This document shows positions 42,848 to 57,467 of a stretch of DNA of 64,000 bases, in pieces. The notes under the pieces were generated by a model. That model was given only the letters and a program-made list of their open reading frames with translations, was not told where the DNA came from and searched no databases. The position numbers and the translations under genes were made by a program. Numbering within the stretch: position 1 is the stretch's first letter; the number at the start of each line of letters is the position of its first letter. The stretch is from Alloascoidea africana (lineage: Eukaryota > Ascomycota > Alloascoideomycetes > Alloascoideales > Alloascoideaceae), in assembly GCA_030581615.1 (NCBI GenBank), contig JAKTTT010000063.1, positions 1 to 64,000 on the forward strand, written 5' to 3'.

Positions 42848-45275
42848 TATAAATATTTGTATCTTTTTGGTATGCTTGCTGGGGGATAGCCAAAAAATTT
42901 ATCGATCCAGGACCCACCACTACCAGTAACTATTCTTTTGAAATATTCAGAAAAACGGGGGGAAAAATAAAAAGTTTTATATGAAGTTATGTGACTTAAA
43001 GTCTAAATAATGGGAAGATAAGCCAAAAAAAATCATATTTTACTCTAGAGTGTGGGAAAGAGTCTTAGAAAAAATGTGAAATGCTTATCTTGTCCCTCGG
43101 AGGAGATACTGCAACTTTCATGTATTGGCTAGTTTCTGTGTACAGCCCAATTTGGTAGTTTAGGATGCACTGATACATCTCGGTGCGTCCGTCGTATTTC
43201 CACTATTCTCTTTTGTCTTGTTCTCGTGTTTTTTTTTTCTTTTCTTCCCAATACTTGAAACCAAAGATCACGATAAAAAATAAAAAAAGATCTATGCTGG
43301 GATAGAAAGTAGATAATTGGGGAAACGTTTTGACCAAATGAATATATGAGGGTTGTTATAGGTTTTGTCTAATCTCCATAAAACCAAAAAAAAAAAATGC
43401 TATTGAAAGATCGGAGAAAGCGAAAATAAGAAAAAGGGTTTCTATTTCATTTGAAATTTACAAGGATAAACCAAAACAAAAACAAAAAAAAAAAAACGAA
43501 GGCCATTTTATATAAATCAGGATTGGGGAATTACATTTAAGCTGTAATTTTTTTCTTTTCTTCTTCTTCTTCTTCACGTCTTGGCATCCTGTATCAAGTC
43601 TTATGTTTATCGATTTTAGTCTAGTTTGACCGTTCTTGCATTATCAAAAGATTGGTTTCTCATGTTTAGTAGAAGATGATGAATTGTCGCCCGTATGTAA
43701 CCCAAGAGATCCTTTTTCCCTTCATCTTAGTCTTGGTTGTAAAATCAAGCACGTTTTTTTATCAAGAAAACGGAGTGACCTAAAACGTGTCTGATATGTC
43801 TGGGGCTTTCATAAGATCAAAAGGACCAAATTTAAACCCTAGAATTTCATTAAAAAGGTGTCAAAACATCAATTAGTGGGGTATTTTAGACGCTAACCTT
43901 TTTTTTTTTTTCTTAAATCAAAACAGGAAACGGGTCAGAACTGTTGCTCAGTCCAATAGTCCAGAATCGCGCGCGTCTTCATGATCCTGGTACAGGTGAT
44001 GGGATTCTGGCCCGAAAATTGTGGTGTAGCCATCAAAAAAAAAAAAAAAAATGGCAATGTTTGGAAAGATAGGACATACAACCGCTCAGACAGATAGATT
44101 ACTTAAACCTAAATGCTTGGTTGATGCAATACGATACGATTAATGTCTTTGCACTTTCTTAGGTAAGAGGTATTGGAGGCCTGATGCATTGGATTCTTCC
44201 CATCTGCTGTTCATCTTCATTTCACACCTTTATTGTGGACTTTTTGTCAACTTTGTATATGATTTGATTTGGATTTTTTGGTTCTCCAGTCCTGGTTTTC
44301 GGGAAAATCGGACTTTTGTTCTCTTTTACTCTAAGAACAAAGTACTCTGGTCCAAGTTTACAGATACCCAGTATGAGTAGATATGTCGAGAATGGCCGTT
44401 CTTTAATAAAATAATAATAAAATAAATCCACAAGCAGAATCACATTCATCATCTAAAAGTAACGTTTCGCATTGCTCCGCTAGGCCCTGATAACACCTAC
44501 AACCACCCTATCACTTTTTCAATGGGTGATAATTAGACAAAGCCTTTCCTCGTTATCTATCGTCCCATGGCTTCAGTTACACGACCGACAAAAAAACCAA
44601 TCAATCAGCGCGAGTAGTAGTACAATTCATCTCTTCCATGTTAGTATTCTGGAATGTCCATCGCTGTTTCACAGATGCTTCAAGCATCTCTAGATTTGAG
44701 ATATAACTGGATTCAAAAAGTCCCTGCATCCCAGTGTTGGGACATTCGGGGCTGAACACCATTTAATGATCCACAGCGCTTTGAAAAGTAACCACCAACA
44801 CTTGCATCATTAAAGATTTAGGTTTTTGTAATCATATGAAACATGAAGCAATATTTGAAATAATACGTCAAGGATATTATAGAGCAGTTTCCAACAAGTA
44901 GACGTTCTCCAAGATAACCTTATCGTACAGGAAGAATTTCATCTTGCAATTGATTTACTTTGGGAAGGTCTTTCCAGCCTTCCCTCCGTTAAATGTCCAA
45001 ACTAATGCTAGCCCATCCGCTTTCACGGATGAGCATACACGAACACCAAGGATATATGGAATCTTGTATGTAGGATTTTATCACAAAACAATGTATTGTA
45101 CGCATCTTTTAAAAAATCCAATCGGAACATATTACACGCATTTTATTACCAACTGAACTTTTGAAATCAGCGCTTGGGGGCTATATTAGCATCAGCTAAG
45201 AATAATAGCTAACAAGGGAAACAAAAAACGAAAACCTGGCAAGAAGCATAAAACGTTTGACAAACAGTCCTTTAC
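42848..45275. other. 2.4-kb gene-free region
   Basis: AT-rich with poly-A/T runs. Small open frames (for example 44189-44380, 44944-45156) have no recognisable product. No tRNA or other structural RNA could be supported. The part from about 44460 has a less AT-rich, repeat-like character, but no second copy is in the window. Confidence 0.5.
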
Positions 45276-46592
45276 TTATTGACGTTGAAATCCGCCAGCA
45301 GATGCCTTGCTGCTTGCAGCTGCATTCTCCTTTAAAGCAACCAACTGTTTAGTTCTAAACTGTTCGTAATGAACAAGAGCAGTGGTTTCAATCAAATCTT
45401 GTAAATGGGTACGGGTGAGAAAGTCTCTCAAGTAAACAAATTCACAGTGGGCTGGGTTCTCAATATCAATAGCACCTGCTCTGGTCTTTCGTCCTCTAGT
45501 AATCTTGCCGTCCAGATTAATTTCTCCTTCAGCTCCAACAATAGCAAAGGGAATGATTCGCTAAACAGTTATTAGATAGATGATCCAAGAAAAACACAAG
45601 TGAGGTTAACATACTCTTATGGTATTGTTTGCATGGATCTCTTCTTCGGTTTGATCATCGCTGTCATAAGGATATATTGTCAAATTATGGTATTGGAGCT
45701 CCTCTTGAATCTGTGTGAAAATAATTAGATTAGTCGTTGCGTAACGTTCAAACAGGTTTCTCAAAATCCCCACTTACAGTCTTCTTAAAAGCCTGTCGTT
45801 CTTCCAGCGTCAGAGCATCCGACTTTGCAATAACAGGGACAACATTCGCGATTTCAGTCAGCTTCTTCAAAACTGTAATATCCAGTTGCGTGAGACCATG
45901 ACCATTTGGCTGGATGAAAAACAACACGCAGTGTACTCTGGTATCAGTTATGAATCTTTCTCTTTGAGCAGTGAGCTCTTTTCTAAGGTACTGGGAATGT
46001 TGGTCTTTGATGTATTTGATAATTGGTTCCCAGCTTGAAAACACGTTAAAATCCGAGGAAGTTGCTTTTTACTCGATAAACACAAAAAAATCATACCATC
46101 TATCGTTGTTAATCTGATCCCCGTATCCTGGGGTGTCGATAATGTTCAGAGTCAAACGAACATTATTCTCCAACAGCGCTTAACCATTTGTTAGAGCAGG
46201 GAATGAACAAATAACGAACTGGAGGATAGCTTACTATGAGATACAGTTTTGATCTCTGCGGTTCGCTCTACAGGCTCGGAAGCGCTTTTTCTGCCGCTTG
46301 AATCAATAAGATGGGATGAGAACAGTGTGTTGACAAGGGTAGTTTTACCCAGACCAGAGTGTCCTAAACATGATCTTGTTAGAATGGCCATATTTTTCGG
46401 GCAAACACGTCCAAATGGCCAAACAAGACCCAACACTGGATCGTAATGGTATTAGAACATACCGACCAGCATGAGATTAAACTGGAAACCTCGCTTGACG
46501 AGTCTGTGCTCGATCTGAGACGTAATCGTGTCGAAACCGACATATGACTGTGGCTGGACATTTACGCTGGAGTACTCCTCGATTTCGGCCAT
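45276..46592 (-). CDS. CDC10: Septin Cdc10
   Basis: Six exons: 46592-46463, 46363-46235, 46178-46097, 46033-45778, 45710-45615, 45560-45276 (978 nt, 325 aa; yeast Cdc10 is 322 as I recall). The start gives MAEIEEYSSVNVQPQSYVGF, then DTITSQIEHRLVKRGFQFNLM. P-loop GHSGLGKTT, G3 DTPGYGDQ, G4 AKSD, and the septin unique element near RTHLQDLIETTALVHYE. There is no C-terminal coiled coil, as expected for Cdc10. Cdc10 is the central dimer subunit of the septin octamer at the bud neck. All introns use GTATGT/GTAAGC/GTATGA/GTAAGT-type donors. A CTG codon sits at the invariant Leu of GLGK, showing standard decoding. Divergent from MRPL32. Confidence 0.97.
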
Positions 46593-46862
46593 GTTGATTA
46601 GGATAAAGAAGCACTGGTATGTCTTTCTGAAATGGCGCGAGTCTGTGTTTGAAGCCACACGGGAAAGCGAAAGGACACGACAGGAAGGGATGATGAGAAT
46701 GCAAACACAGGCGACTTTGCGAAGGTCTCGCGCCGGATCCGTGCGCGCGGCGTGCGCGCGACTTGTGCCGCAACCGCCACGGCGTGCGCGTGCACGGGAA
46801 AAGCCCTCGCTTCTCGCTGGAAACCGCCATTTCGCGCTGCTCTTTCTCTCCATATCCTCGAA
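46593..46862. promoter_or_regulatory. Shared divergent promoter of CDC10 and MRPL32
   Basis: 270 bp between two start codons. The central part (about 46720-46800) is strongly GC-rich with GCGCGCGG and GTGCGCGCG runs, in an otherwise AT-rich genome. No recognised factor site. Confidence 0.5.
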
Positions 46863-47471
46863 ATGTCGCTTCCGTTGGTGTCTCGCAGCCGGCCGGCGGC
46901 AGTCCTGAAGGGACTGGCCGCGGCCCTTCCGCGCCTGCCAGAAATCACCCTGCGGATCCCGGTGCCACGGATCCTGTGTCCTGGGGAGGAGGAAGTTTCA
47001 GCCAACAGGAACTCCCACAATGCTCTGGAGTCAGATCAGGCTCTCCCTCTGGATGTGCCCGCAGCTTTGCCTCTGCCCTTTTTCAACGACAATGGCATGG
47101 TTCTAGCGGCCCCCAAAAAGAAGACCTCACACATGAAAAAGAGACAGCGACAATTGGCCCCTGGCAAAAAACAGCTGAAGTCGTTGAACAATCTGGAAAG
47201 GTGTCCCTCGTGTGGAAACTACAAGAGAGCACACACAATTTGCATGCATTGCTTTGGAGAAATAAAGCTCTTGTGGAAAAAGGCCGACCGTGAAGCTGAG
47301 TTGCAAAACAAGGAGAACCCAGAAGCTGAAGAGCCAACTGAAATTCAGAAACAGGATAAACAGATTCTGTACCCTGGAAAACACGAATCTGAATACCAAA
47401 AGAATCTCAAGGACAAAGATTCATATCTCGTTAGACGACCGAGAACTCTGCCATTCGAAAAGAAACAGTAG
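46863..47471 (+). CDS. MRPL32: Mitochondrial large-subunit ribosomal protein bL32m
   Basis: Single exon, 202 aa, ATG at 46863 (MSLPLVSRSRPAAVLKGLAA, a mitochondrial presequence). Conserved core: APKKKTSHMKKRQRQLAPGKKQLKSLNNL, then a zinc ribbon with Cys114, Cys117, Cys127 and Cys130 (CPSCGNYKRAHTICMHC). In yeast the m-AAA protease matures this protein and the zinc-bound fold stops degradation; the long presequence here fits that mode. Upstream in-frame non-ATG codons run into GC-rich promoter and were not used. About 180 bp separate it from the F-box/JmjC gene. Confidence 0.95.
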   Translation: MSLPLVSRSRPAAVLKGLAAALPRLPEITLRIPVPRILCPGEEEVSANRNSHNALESDQALPLDVPAALPLPFFNDNGMVLAAPKKKTSHMKKRQRQLAPGKKQLKSLNNLERCPSCGNYKRAHTICMHCFGEIKLLWKKADREAELQNKENPEAEEPTEIQKQDKQILYPGKHESEYQKNLKDKDSYLVRRPRTLPFEKKQ

Positions 47472-47653
47472 TCCGGGCTTGGAATGGCTTACTCTTTTTC
47501 TATGTACATAAATGTAATCCATATCTCAGAGTGTGTATATAAAGTTCTCTCAGTAAGAGTGGTGTCGCATTTTGTCCCAACCATCCTTCCAGTTTTTCTT
47601 ACCTTTTTTTTTTTTTTTTTTTTACCTTTAGACTCCAGAAGCATTTGTGTTTA

Positions 47654-49405
47654 ATGACCGCCGTATTGTCTTCGAGACCAACCCATATTCAAAAGGTTAG
47701 TAGGATAACAACTACCTATGCCTCTCCACATCCTCTAGGTGTTAAGCCTTCGGGAAACGCTCTTCTTTGCGGCTTTGGCAACGGCACAACCACAGATTTG
47801 AACAAGCCAGTTTCAAAAAATGAACAAATGGGATTCTTTTCTCTCCTCAGCGATGAGCTGATTGCAGAAGTACTGGAACATATAGAGTCACCTAAAGATT
47901 TGTTTCACTTGAGCCATTCTTCTCGAGTAATGTTTGCCCATATATGGAACGATGATATTTGGAGACGGTTATTTATGAGACAACAGTTGAAAATTGAAAA
48001 ATGGCTTGGATCCTGGCGTAGAACAGTGCTACGAATACCTCCCGAAAAGGAAGCCCTTCTCAAATGCGAGGGAAGCTTGATATGCTCCGACTTTCTTTAC
48101 AGACCGTTTCAATGCTCACAAATCCACTATAATGATATTGTGATGCACGATATGCGAAACATCCATCAGTTTAACCAAGTTCCAAAGGTAGACGAGGAAA
48201 CAATGACTTTGCAAAACTTTGAAGAAAATTGGTACGATAAACCGTTTATCCTCACAAATTCGAACAACAAAAGATGGCCTTCATGGACTCTTGAAGAGCT
48301 CGTTGGACGGTTTAGTTTCATCCCATTCAGACAGGAATCTGTTGACTGGCCACTGAGCCTATATTACGATTATCTCAAGGAAAACCATGACGAATCGCCG
48401 TTGTATCTGTTTGACTGCAAGAGCAAAGCCCATAAAGAACTATCCAAAGAATATAGGGTACCCGATGCTTTCAGTATGGACCTTTTCACTGTTTTGACTG
48501 AAACCCCATCAAACTCTTCTGATTTCTCCATAGACTGCAGACCAAACCATAGATGGATAATTGTTGGACCAGAAAGAAGCGGCAGTACCTTCCATAAAGA
48601 TCCTAATAGTACCTCGGCCTGGAACGCTGCTATTCAAGGGAGAAAGTTCTGGATAATGTTTCCTCCAAATACAACACCTCCTGGCGTTAGCACAGATGAT
48701 GACGAAAGCGAAGTTACATCTCCATTGAGCATAGCAGAATGGTTTTTGGCTGGGTTTTACGATGAAACTAGGGATATCATAAAGCATGACAGTCCAGCAG
48801 CTGGAAAGACACCCAAGTGCCTGGTTGGCGTTTGTGAAGTTGGACAAGTTATGTATGTTCCAGCAGGATGGTGGCATCTTGTTGTTAACCTTGACGATTC
48901 TATCGCAATCACTCAAAACTTTGTGCCTAGACCCAACCTGGGTCTTGTATTTGACTTTTTGAAAAATAAACCAATTCAGATATCCGGATTTCTGGCTGCA
49001 AAAGTTGGGGAATCTCTTAAAGTTCTTAAAAAGAGACTTGAGAACTCTACAGATGATGAATCAAACCAGAAGCTATCAAAAATTGAAGCATATTTAGCAC
49101 TTTACGATGAAACGAAATATAGAAACAACGAGGAAGATGATGACGAAGAATGTCCAATGATGAATGCAGTTTATGATGTCTTTTGTGCTCTACTCAACGA
49201 TTCACAGTTTAAAGATCTTATCCCAACAGCTTTAGATCAGTTAGCCTTGATTGAGCGAGAAACACTTAAAAAGCAACGAAAATCTGAGGTTGGAGAGGCT
49301 AGAAGTAAAGTATGGACCAGTGTTGTGGATGAGGTTAAAGAAGAAGTAAAACAAAGCTTTTCTTTTGGATTTGATATTGAAAGCAGTGATGAGGATGAAA
49401 ATTAA
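47654..49405 (+). CDS. F-box plus JmjC domain protein (JMJD6-like 2-oxoglutarate oxygenase)
   Basis: Single exon, 583 aa, ATG at 47654. Residues about 62-105 form an F-box (LLSDELIAEVLEHIESPKDLFHLSHSSRVMF). The JmjC domain spans about 185-430: KPFILTN, the iron-binding HXD in GSTFHKDPNSTSAWNA (near residue 312), and the distal His in VPAGWWHLVVNLDDSIAITQNFV (near 406), so the Fe(II) triad looks intact. The layout matches the F-box/JmjC family of fungi and plants related to JMJD6, likely protein hydroxylases or demethylases; the substrate is not known. S. cerevisiae has no obvious equivalent that I recall. It converges on ARG5,6, with only 81 bp between stop codons. Confidence 0.9.
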   Translation: MTAVLSSRPTHIQKVSRITTTYASPHPLGVKPSGNALLCGFGNGTTTDLNKPVSKNEQMGFFSLLSDELIAEVLEHIESPKDLFHLSHSSRVMFAHIWNDDIWRRLFMRQQLKIEKWLGSWRRTVLRIPPEKEALLKCEGSLICSDFLYRPFQCSQIHYNDIVMHDMRNIHQFNQVPKVDEETMTLQNFEENWYDKPFILTNSNNKRWPSWTLEELVGRFSFIPFRQESVDWPLSLYYDYLKENHDESPLYLFDCKSKAHKELSKEYRVPDAFSMDLFTVLTETPSNSSDFSIDCRPNHRWIIVGPERSGSTFHKDPNSTSAWNAAIQGRKFWIMFPPNTTPPGVSTDDDESEVTSPLSIAEWFLAGFYDETRDIIKHDSPAAGKTPKCLVGVCEVGQVMYVPAGWWHLVVNLDDSIAITQNFVPRPNLGLVFDFLKNKPIQISGFLAAKVGESLKVLKKRLENSTDDESNQKLSKIEAYLALYDETKYRNNEEDDDEECPMMNAVYDVFCALLNDSQFKDLIPTALDQLALIERETLKKQRKSEVGEARSKVWTSVVDEVKEEVKQSFSFGFDIESSDEDEN

Positions 49406-49486
49406 AAAAATGTTTTACAAAAAAACACTTGGTTATTGTTACCTGTTTTTACTTACAGAATAGAGCTTAGATTGTCATATATAAGA

Positions 49487-52212
<2,726 letters not shown>

Positions 52213-52392
52213 TCAAGCAAGTTTTTGAGAGATTCTTCGGGGTCCTTTCAAACCCATCGAAGGTTTGGTTGGAGAGATCTACAATTGGAGGTACTGGGAA
52301 ATACGCTAGGTGCTCAGTATTACGATACCAGTTTGGGTCCTATTTACAACAGACAAACAAGAGGGATGAAAAAATCCAAAATCTATACATAT

Positions 52393-53111
52393 TTAAAATC
52401 GGAAGATGGCTCGAAGGATAGTTGAAAATGATGGTGAGTTTCCAGTAGGCAACTGTGACGTGGCTAAGGTCGAATATCCTTTCCTGTTCAATCTGTTCAA
52501 CTTTCTCGCCGTCTTTGCATTATTCTTTGTCTTTTGACCACGGACAGGATAACTACAATAATTTTTGGATTAGTCTGAAGTCCCTTCGATAATTGATGAA
52601 AAACGAGATGATCCAAAAGGACTTGCAATCCCTCCGTAGAAAATATCAACTGTCAATACATACCCCAAAGCATGTCTCATGCCCGCGTAACTTCCAATTT
52701 CTTTCTTCATTGCAATGTTCTGCCTTACTATAGCACGAGCTGCGTTTCCAACTGTATAGTGGGACAGTTCTTTAGTCACCGCCAGGACCTGTTGTTCGTT
52801 GAGTTGATGCATTTTCATCTTGGGATAGAACCCTAACTTGGCAGCAATTTTCGAAGAATTTTTCAAGCCGAGACCATAAAACTTGGATGATAGGCCAATC
52901 TATAATAACAGATAATACCAAGATGCGGTTAATCAGTCTGGTTCCAACGCTGTAATCTGATGGATCGAAGAACGTAAAAGACGAGCGTTGAACAGCCCAC
53001 GCCAAAAACATGGACCAGAATTCACCAAAATTCCGTTCGTCAAATATACCAGTTGCTTACAATAATGTTTTGATTCCCCTTAAACTTGACCCCTAGAATA
53101 TGAGTAACCAT
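52393..53111 (-). CDS. SWS2: Mitochondrial small-subunit ribosomal protein uS13m
   Basis: Three exons: 53111-53061, 52899-52664, 52552-52393 (447 nt, 148 aa; yeast Sws2 is 143 as I recall). MVTHILGVKFKGNQNII is joined to IGLSSKFYGLGLKNSSKIAAK. Then come LGFYPKMKMHQLNEQQ, IGSYAGMRHALG, and, over the second join, YPVRGQKTKNNAKTARKLN, the signature GTRNNARTARK region. Donors GTAAGC and GTATGT; acceptors ATTATAG and ATTGTAG. It sits in the head of the mitochondrial 30S-like subunit. Tandem with ARG5,6, 201 bp upstream of that start, so the ARG5,6 promoter must be very short. Confidence 0.95.
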
Positions 53112-53593
53112 TTTGGTTTCTGTGGTGGAACAGCTCCCAGTGCGATCAGTCGAAAAGTCACCACTAAAACTGTTCCCAAAGTGCGTATATGTGAGAACGC
53201 ATGTAACATTTCAGAACGCACGAAATATGTTTCAAAAATAATCTTTACTTTAAACCCACTATTAAGCTGTCTGACTTTAGATTTAAAGTCGTTAAAAAAA
53301 CAAAAGTAGAAATAAAATAATAAAAAAGCAGACTCCGCAATAACGGTAAATCGCTTGTGTGCAATTGGTACACTACATCAGCCCACAAAGTAAAAGAGAA
53401 AAGAAACGGAGACAAAAAGCGGAAACCAAACAATTTAGCCACAAAATTATTAAGAACAATCATGCAAAAAATAAAAGGTCCCTTATAGCATAAGTCGGTG
53501 TACTATTCTTTTACAAAAGAGATAGGGGGGAAAAAGAAAGAAAGAAAAAAGAAACACTTTCAGCTGTCAGCATATTCATTATTCTCTTGATAT
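53112..53593. other. Intergenic region between EOS1 and SWS2
   Basis: AT-rich with an AGAAAGAAAG run near 53535. No gene. Confidence 0.6.
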
Positions 53594-54750
53594 TTAGCGC
53601 TGTAACGCTGAAAGGAAGAAAAAAACACAGGGATTTTCATATAACAGTCGTCTCTGAAATAGAAGTAGTCAAAGTATTAGACACCATACCACTAAAATGT
53701 TCTCTTTGCTCGATTTCCACTCGAAGAATCATCAGATTTCTCAAGAGTCCAATCATGGTGGCAAAGCTCGCCAATCCAACGGGAACAACGGCAAAGACAG
53801 CAATGTGATATAGATCAACCGATCTGGACCTTTTAAAGGCAAGGTTACTTGTAACAAAATTCTGTATGATATACGCACCAGTGAGAATCTATATATACGC
53901 TTTGTTAGATGGGGAAAAAAAACCACTCCAATATGCTTTTATCTCAAAACACTCACACATGATATCAGAATCCATATTTGCAAGTAATATGACTTGTCAA
54001 ATATGGACAGTAGAACTTGATTTAAGGTGATGATGAGAATAGAAGAGCAGAACATTCTGACGATGGCTGCTGGTGCAGTGTATATAACGATCCTGGCAAA
54101 TGAGATTAGCAACGATTGAATTGTATGTAATCGTTTCTGATTTTGAGTTTTTGACAGATACAAACCATCGAATCATCAGTCCATCTAGCACGCTGTAAGA
54201 AAGGTATCCAGATACTATGGACTGGATTTAGAACGGAACAAAAACAAAACAAGAAAACGGTGTTAGAGATGAGAGCAAAGAAGGAGCAATAGAAGCTGTT
54301 ACTCACCCATATAGCAGCCATGAAGAATTCTGAAGATCGTATAGATGTTATGGCACGAGACTCCAAAGACGTGTAAAGTTTAGAGGCTTCATTAAAGCAG
54401 TTAAACACGCCATAGATGGTCGGGATCAAAACTAGGCCCTACGGTTTTTCGAGCAAGAAAACCTGTTAGTGAAAAACCGACAGGAAGAGAAGGAAGCGTT
54501 GAAGGGCAACTGAGCTTACCTTAAACCCCTGGAGGATAAAATGCTGCCTTGTATTCACCAGTTTGAGACCCAAATCCTTCAAAGGAGGGTGCGGGTCGCT
54601 ATATCTTCTTGTAGGAGTAGATAACCCAGATATAGTTTCGTCAAAGTCAGGGGGTGGTGGTATTTCCTCTTCAAACAGATCTCCTTCAGCAGCTTCGCTC
54701 GGGACAGTGCTTGCACTCCTACCTACACGTAATCTCTGGAAAAGACCCAT
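53594..54750 (-). CDS. EOS1: N-glycosylation protein Eos1
   Basis: Six exons proposed: 54750-54520, 54438-54307, 54221-54166, 54092-53957, 53888-53690, 53607-53594 (768 nt, 255 aa). Four membrane segments. Family signatures across exons: RQHFILQGFKGLVLIPTIYG, SSEFFMAAIWSIVSGYLSYS, LDGLMIRWIVIYTAPAAIVR, YLQIWILISCILTGAYIIQN, and HIAVFAVVPVGLASFATMIG. In yeast Eos1 is an ER membrane protein needed for normal N-glycosylation and oxidative stress tolerance; its biochemical role is unknown. The last exon, coding only the final few residues, is a guess: an upstream acceptor would make an implausible 36-nt intron. The acidic/proline-rich N-terminus (EEEIPPPPDFDE) is variable. Confidence 0.88.
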
Positions 54751-55006
54751 GATGTGTGTAGGTAAGGAGAGCGTAGTGGGTGAGGAATCCGCAAGAGGGT
54801 TGGAAACTATCAGCTTTTCAGCTTTTGAGGAAGCGTTGTAAGCAATTTTTTCTTTGGGCGTGCTTCACTATGGCGAGCCGTTATTTTATGGTCCTGCCGC
54901 TTCACTTTAAAAGGACACAGATGCTACGGTATTTATCAAACTATTATGTCACAATTCATTATTTACAGATGAGCTTCAGTAACATATTGCGGCTTTAAGA
55001 ACCGCT

Positions 55007-55687
55007 CTAGTCGTTCTTCTGGGGTTTTTTCGCTAAGGCAACGAGATTGGTTAGCAGAGAAGCCTCACCCTATAATATGCATCAAAAAGCTCGACTTACT
55101 TCCATATTTGCTTCTGCCATTAGATCTATTGGCAACACCGCTCAGATCCATGGCTCCTCGGACACAGTGATACTTTACACCGGGTAGATCCTGTACTCGA
55201 CCGCCTCTGACAAACACGACTGAGTGCTCTTGTGCCTAAGTCATTAAACCAAACACAGTTAGAAACTTGGAGTTTTGTTTCCCATAAATACACCAGATAA
55301 ACATACATTATGGCCCTCTCCGGGTATGTAAGCAGTAACAATGTTGCCATTTGTAAGTCTGACTCTAGCAGCCTTTCTCTGAGCAGAGTTGGGTTTCTTC
55401 GGTTTCAAGATCATAACACGCAGAACGATACCCTTTCGGACAGGACATTTGTCTAGAGCATTTGATGCCGACAATTTTTGCTTCACAGGCCTATCCGCTC
55501 TCCCAGTTTTGATTTGATTTAGCGTAGCACACAGCGGACTCACTGTCGAAAAACTGTTCACCGATGGCCTCCAGTTTATGCTTGATATACCAATTTTCGA
55601 CACATGACTCGCCATGGTCTGGCTTCTCAAGACCAACGAAGCTCTTGAAACAGTATTTCCAGTTGTCCCCGCGAATAGCCTGTACAT
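55007..55687 (-). CDS. MRPS12: Mitochondrial small-subunit ribosomal protein uS12m
   Basis: Three exons: 55687-55307, 55235-55100, 55032-55007 (543 nt, 180 aa). The start at 55687 ([20 protein letters not shown]) gives a good mitochondrial presequence; an in-frame ATG at 55840 lies in the promoter of the divergent gene and is less likely. Conserved core: [60 protein letters not shown] joined to [20 protein letters not shown], then [16 protein letters not shown]. uS12 forms the decoding-centre proofreading element. The PNSA loop is unmodified in sequence. Introns use GTATGT and GTAAGT donors. Confidence 0.96.
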
Positions 55688-55854
55688 CCTGCTGCTTTTT
55701 ACCTTCTCAAATGAAAGTTGAAGATTGAAATGAAAGGTCAAGTCTGTCTGCTGAAATGTACACCTCCACCGCGTACATGTGAGCACGAAACATTTTGGTG
55801 TTTGACCACTCCAAAAAATTTCCACTTGGTCTGTGCTCATTTTTCAAGTAAACA

Positions 55855-56737
55855 ATGACCGATTACGAGGGTATGTCAAGTGAACCTCCTGCAAAATGCT
55901 TATTACAACTGTATGATACTGACACTTCAAACGATAGATCACTACGAGAGAAGAACTCCTTCTCCGGAAAGAGAGGACGATCGCGGTCGTGATGGAGACC
56001 GGGGCGGTTATGATCAAGATGAAAGGAGCGAGAGACGATACAGCCGTGAGCGTGCCTCTCCTCCTCCAGAGGACGGGGCCCCTCCTTCTTCTCATGACGA
56101 AGATGATGCTAACAGTGCGGGTACTAATCTATTTGTCACTGGATTGTCTCGCTCCATTAATGAGACGGAGTTGGCTGACATTTTTTCCAAATATGGAAAA
56201 GTTGAGAAATGTCAAATCATGATTGACCCTCACACTAGAGAATCCAGAGGGTTTGGCTTTGTTGATATGGCCGAGTCCGGTGCAGCAGACGCCGCTCTTG
56301 CTGAATTGACGGGTCTTGAGGTTGCCGGTAGACCATTGACTGTGGAAAAGGCCAGAAGGAAGCGCCCTCGCACGCCTACTCCCGGTCGCTACTTTGGCCC
56401 ACCAAAGCCTAGAAGACCATATCCCTTCCGTGGAGACTTTCGAGACCGTTCTTACGGTAGCAGTAGACCTAGGTACGACGATCGTCGTTATGACTACTAT
56501 CGCCGCTCGCGATATGACGAACGTCCTCCTAGGGATGGCCCTCGTGGAGGGTACTACAGCAGCCGCTATGACGATCGAGACAGATACCCTCCTCGAGACT
56601 ATCGCGACAGAGACGAAAGACGCGATAGATCTCCGCCTCCCAGAGATGACCGATACAGAGATAGAGACGAGCGTGACAGATACCCTCCTCCTGTCCCCTC
56701 TGATAGGTTCCGCGATCGAGAAGATAGCTACCGATAA
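55855..56737 (+). CDS. SR-like RNA-binding protein (transformer-2 type)
   Basis: Two exons, 55855-55870 (16 nt, MTDYE plus one base) and 55938-56737 (271 aa). After an Arg/Glu/Asp-rich N-terminus there is one RRM (about residues 78-158) with RNP2 LFVTGL and RNP1 SRGFGFVDM. This is followed by a long tail of DR, RY and RDRD repeats with prolines, resembling Tra2 and S. pombe SR-like proteins; it has few true RS dipeptides. Such proteins bind exonic purine-rich RNA and recruit the spliceosome. S. cerevisiae lacks a direct equivalent as far as I recall; its presence fits the intron-rich genes here. Divergent from MRPS12, with 167 bp between starts. Confidence 0.85.
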
Positions 56738-57467
56738 ATCTAAGCTATTGTCGAGAATTGAAAAAAAGGAGACCTTGTATCCGCTAATTAACCTGTGTTT
56801 TGTACTATCGATGTTTATTATTTGAAATGCAATTGTCGACATGAATAAAAAGTTCCACGAAAATTACGTTTTTTATCGGAAAGAAAGATGCGGATTTTTT
56901 TTCTCTGTCAGCATTGTTTGTTCTTCTTTATAATAGTTCGTGCTTCAACAAAAAAAATTCTTATAGTAACACCATTGCGACACATTTTTTGATGGCGCTC
57001 GACAATGTCTTTATAGCCTTTTTTTATCAAAAGAGAGAGAGAAAAAACTGATGGTGGAAAAAACGTGTCAACAAAAAATTGAAAGATCCAGAAATAAAAC
57101 AGTATCAGTGTATCAAATCAACATTCAAAGAGTATCGCCATGTACACTAAAGCCCGATACTCATAGTCTTTTCCCAGTAAGTCCAACATTACTCAGTAGA
57201 AACAGCATATCGTCAGTAAGAGCCAGCTAAAACCAACTTCCATCGACTTGTAAATCATTCTATAGAACATGCATTGTTAGTAGCATTTGGTCCTTTGATA
57301 CCAGAGACTTGGACAGTCTCCGCAGTTTGGTAATACCGCTTTTGATACCCCCTTTTTATTGCCTATGACATATAGAATTTTAGACATTAAGATCTTGGTT
57401 ACTATCTAGCATAAAACTAAGCGTATTTACAAAGAGAGCATTGGGAAATTACCAATTACTCAAGCGC
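56738..57467. other. Convergent 3' intergenic region
   Basis: AT-rich, 730 bp, between the SR-like gene and ABZ1. No gene or RNA recognised. Confidence 0.6.

Noticed and set aside
44944-45156. 70-codon ORF upstream of CDC10's 3' end
   Set aside because: No recognisable domain, AT-rich surroundings, not supported by any context.
52772-53011. Separate 79-codon frame over the SWS2 intron
   Set aside because: It reads through the intron and out of frame over exon 2 of SWS2; explained by that gene.
55688-55840. Longer N-terminus for MRPS12 from an ATG at 55840
   Set aside because: It would use nearly all of the 167-bp divergent promoter, and the added residues do not resemble a presequence; the ATG at 55687 gives a typical one.
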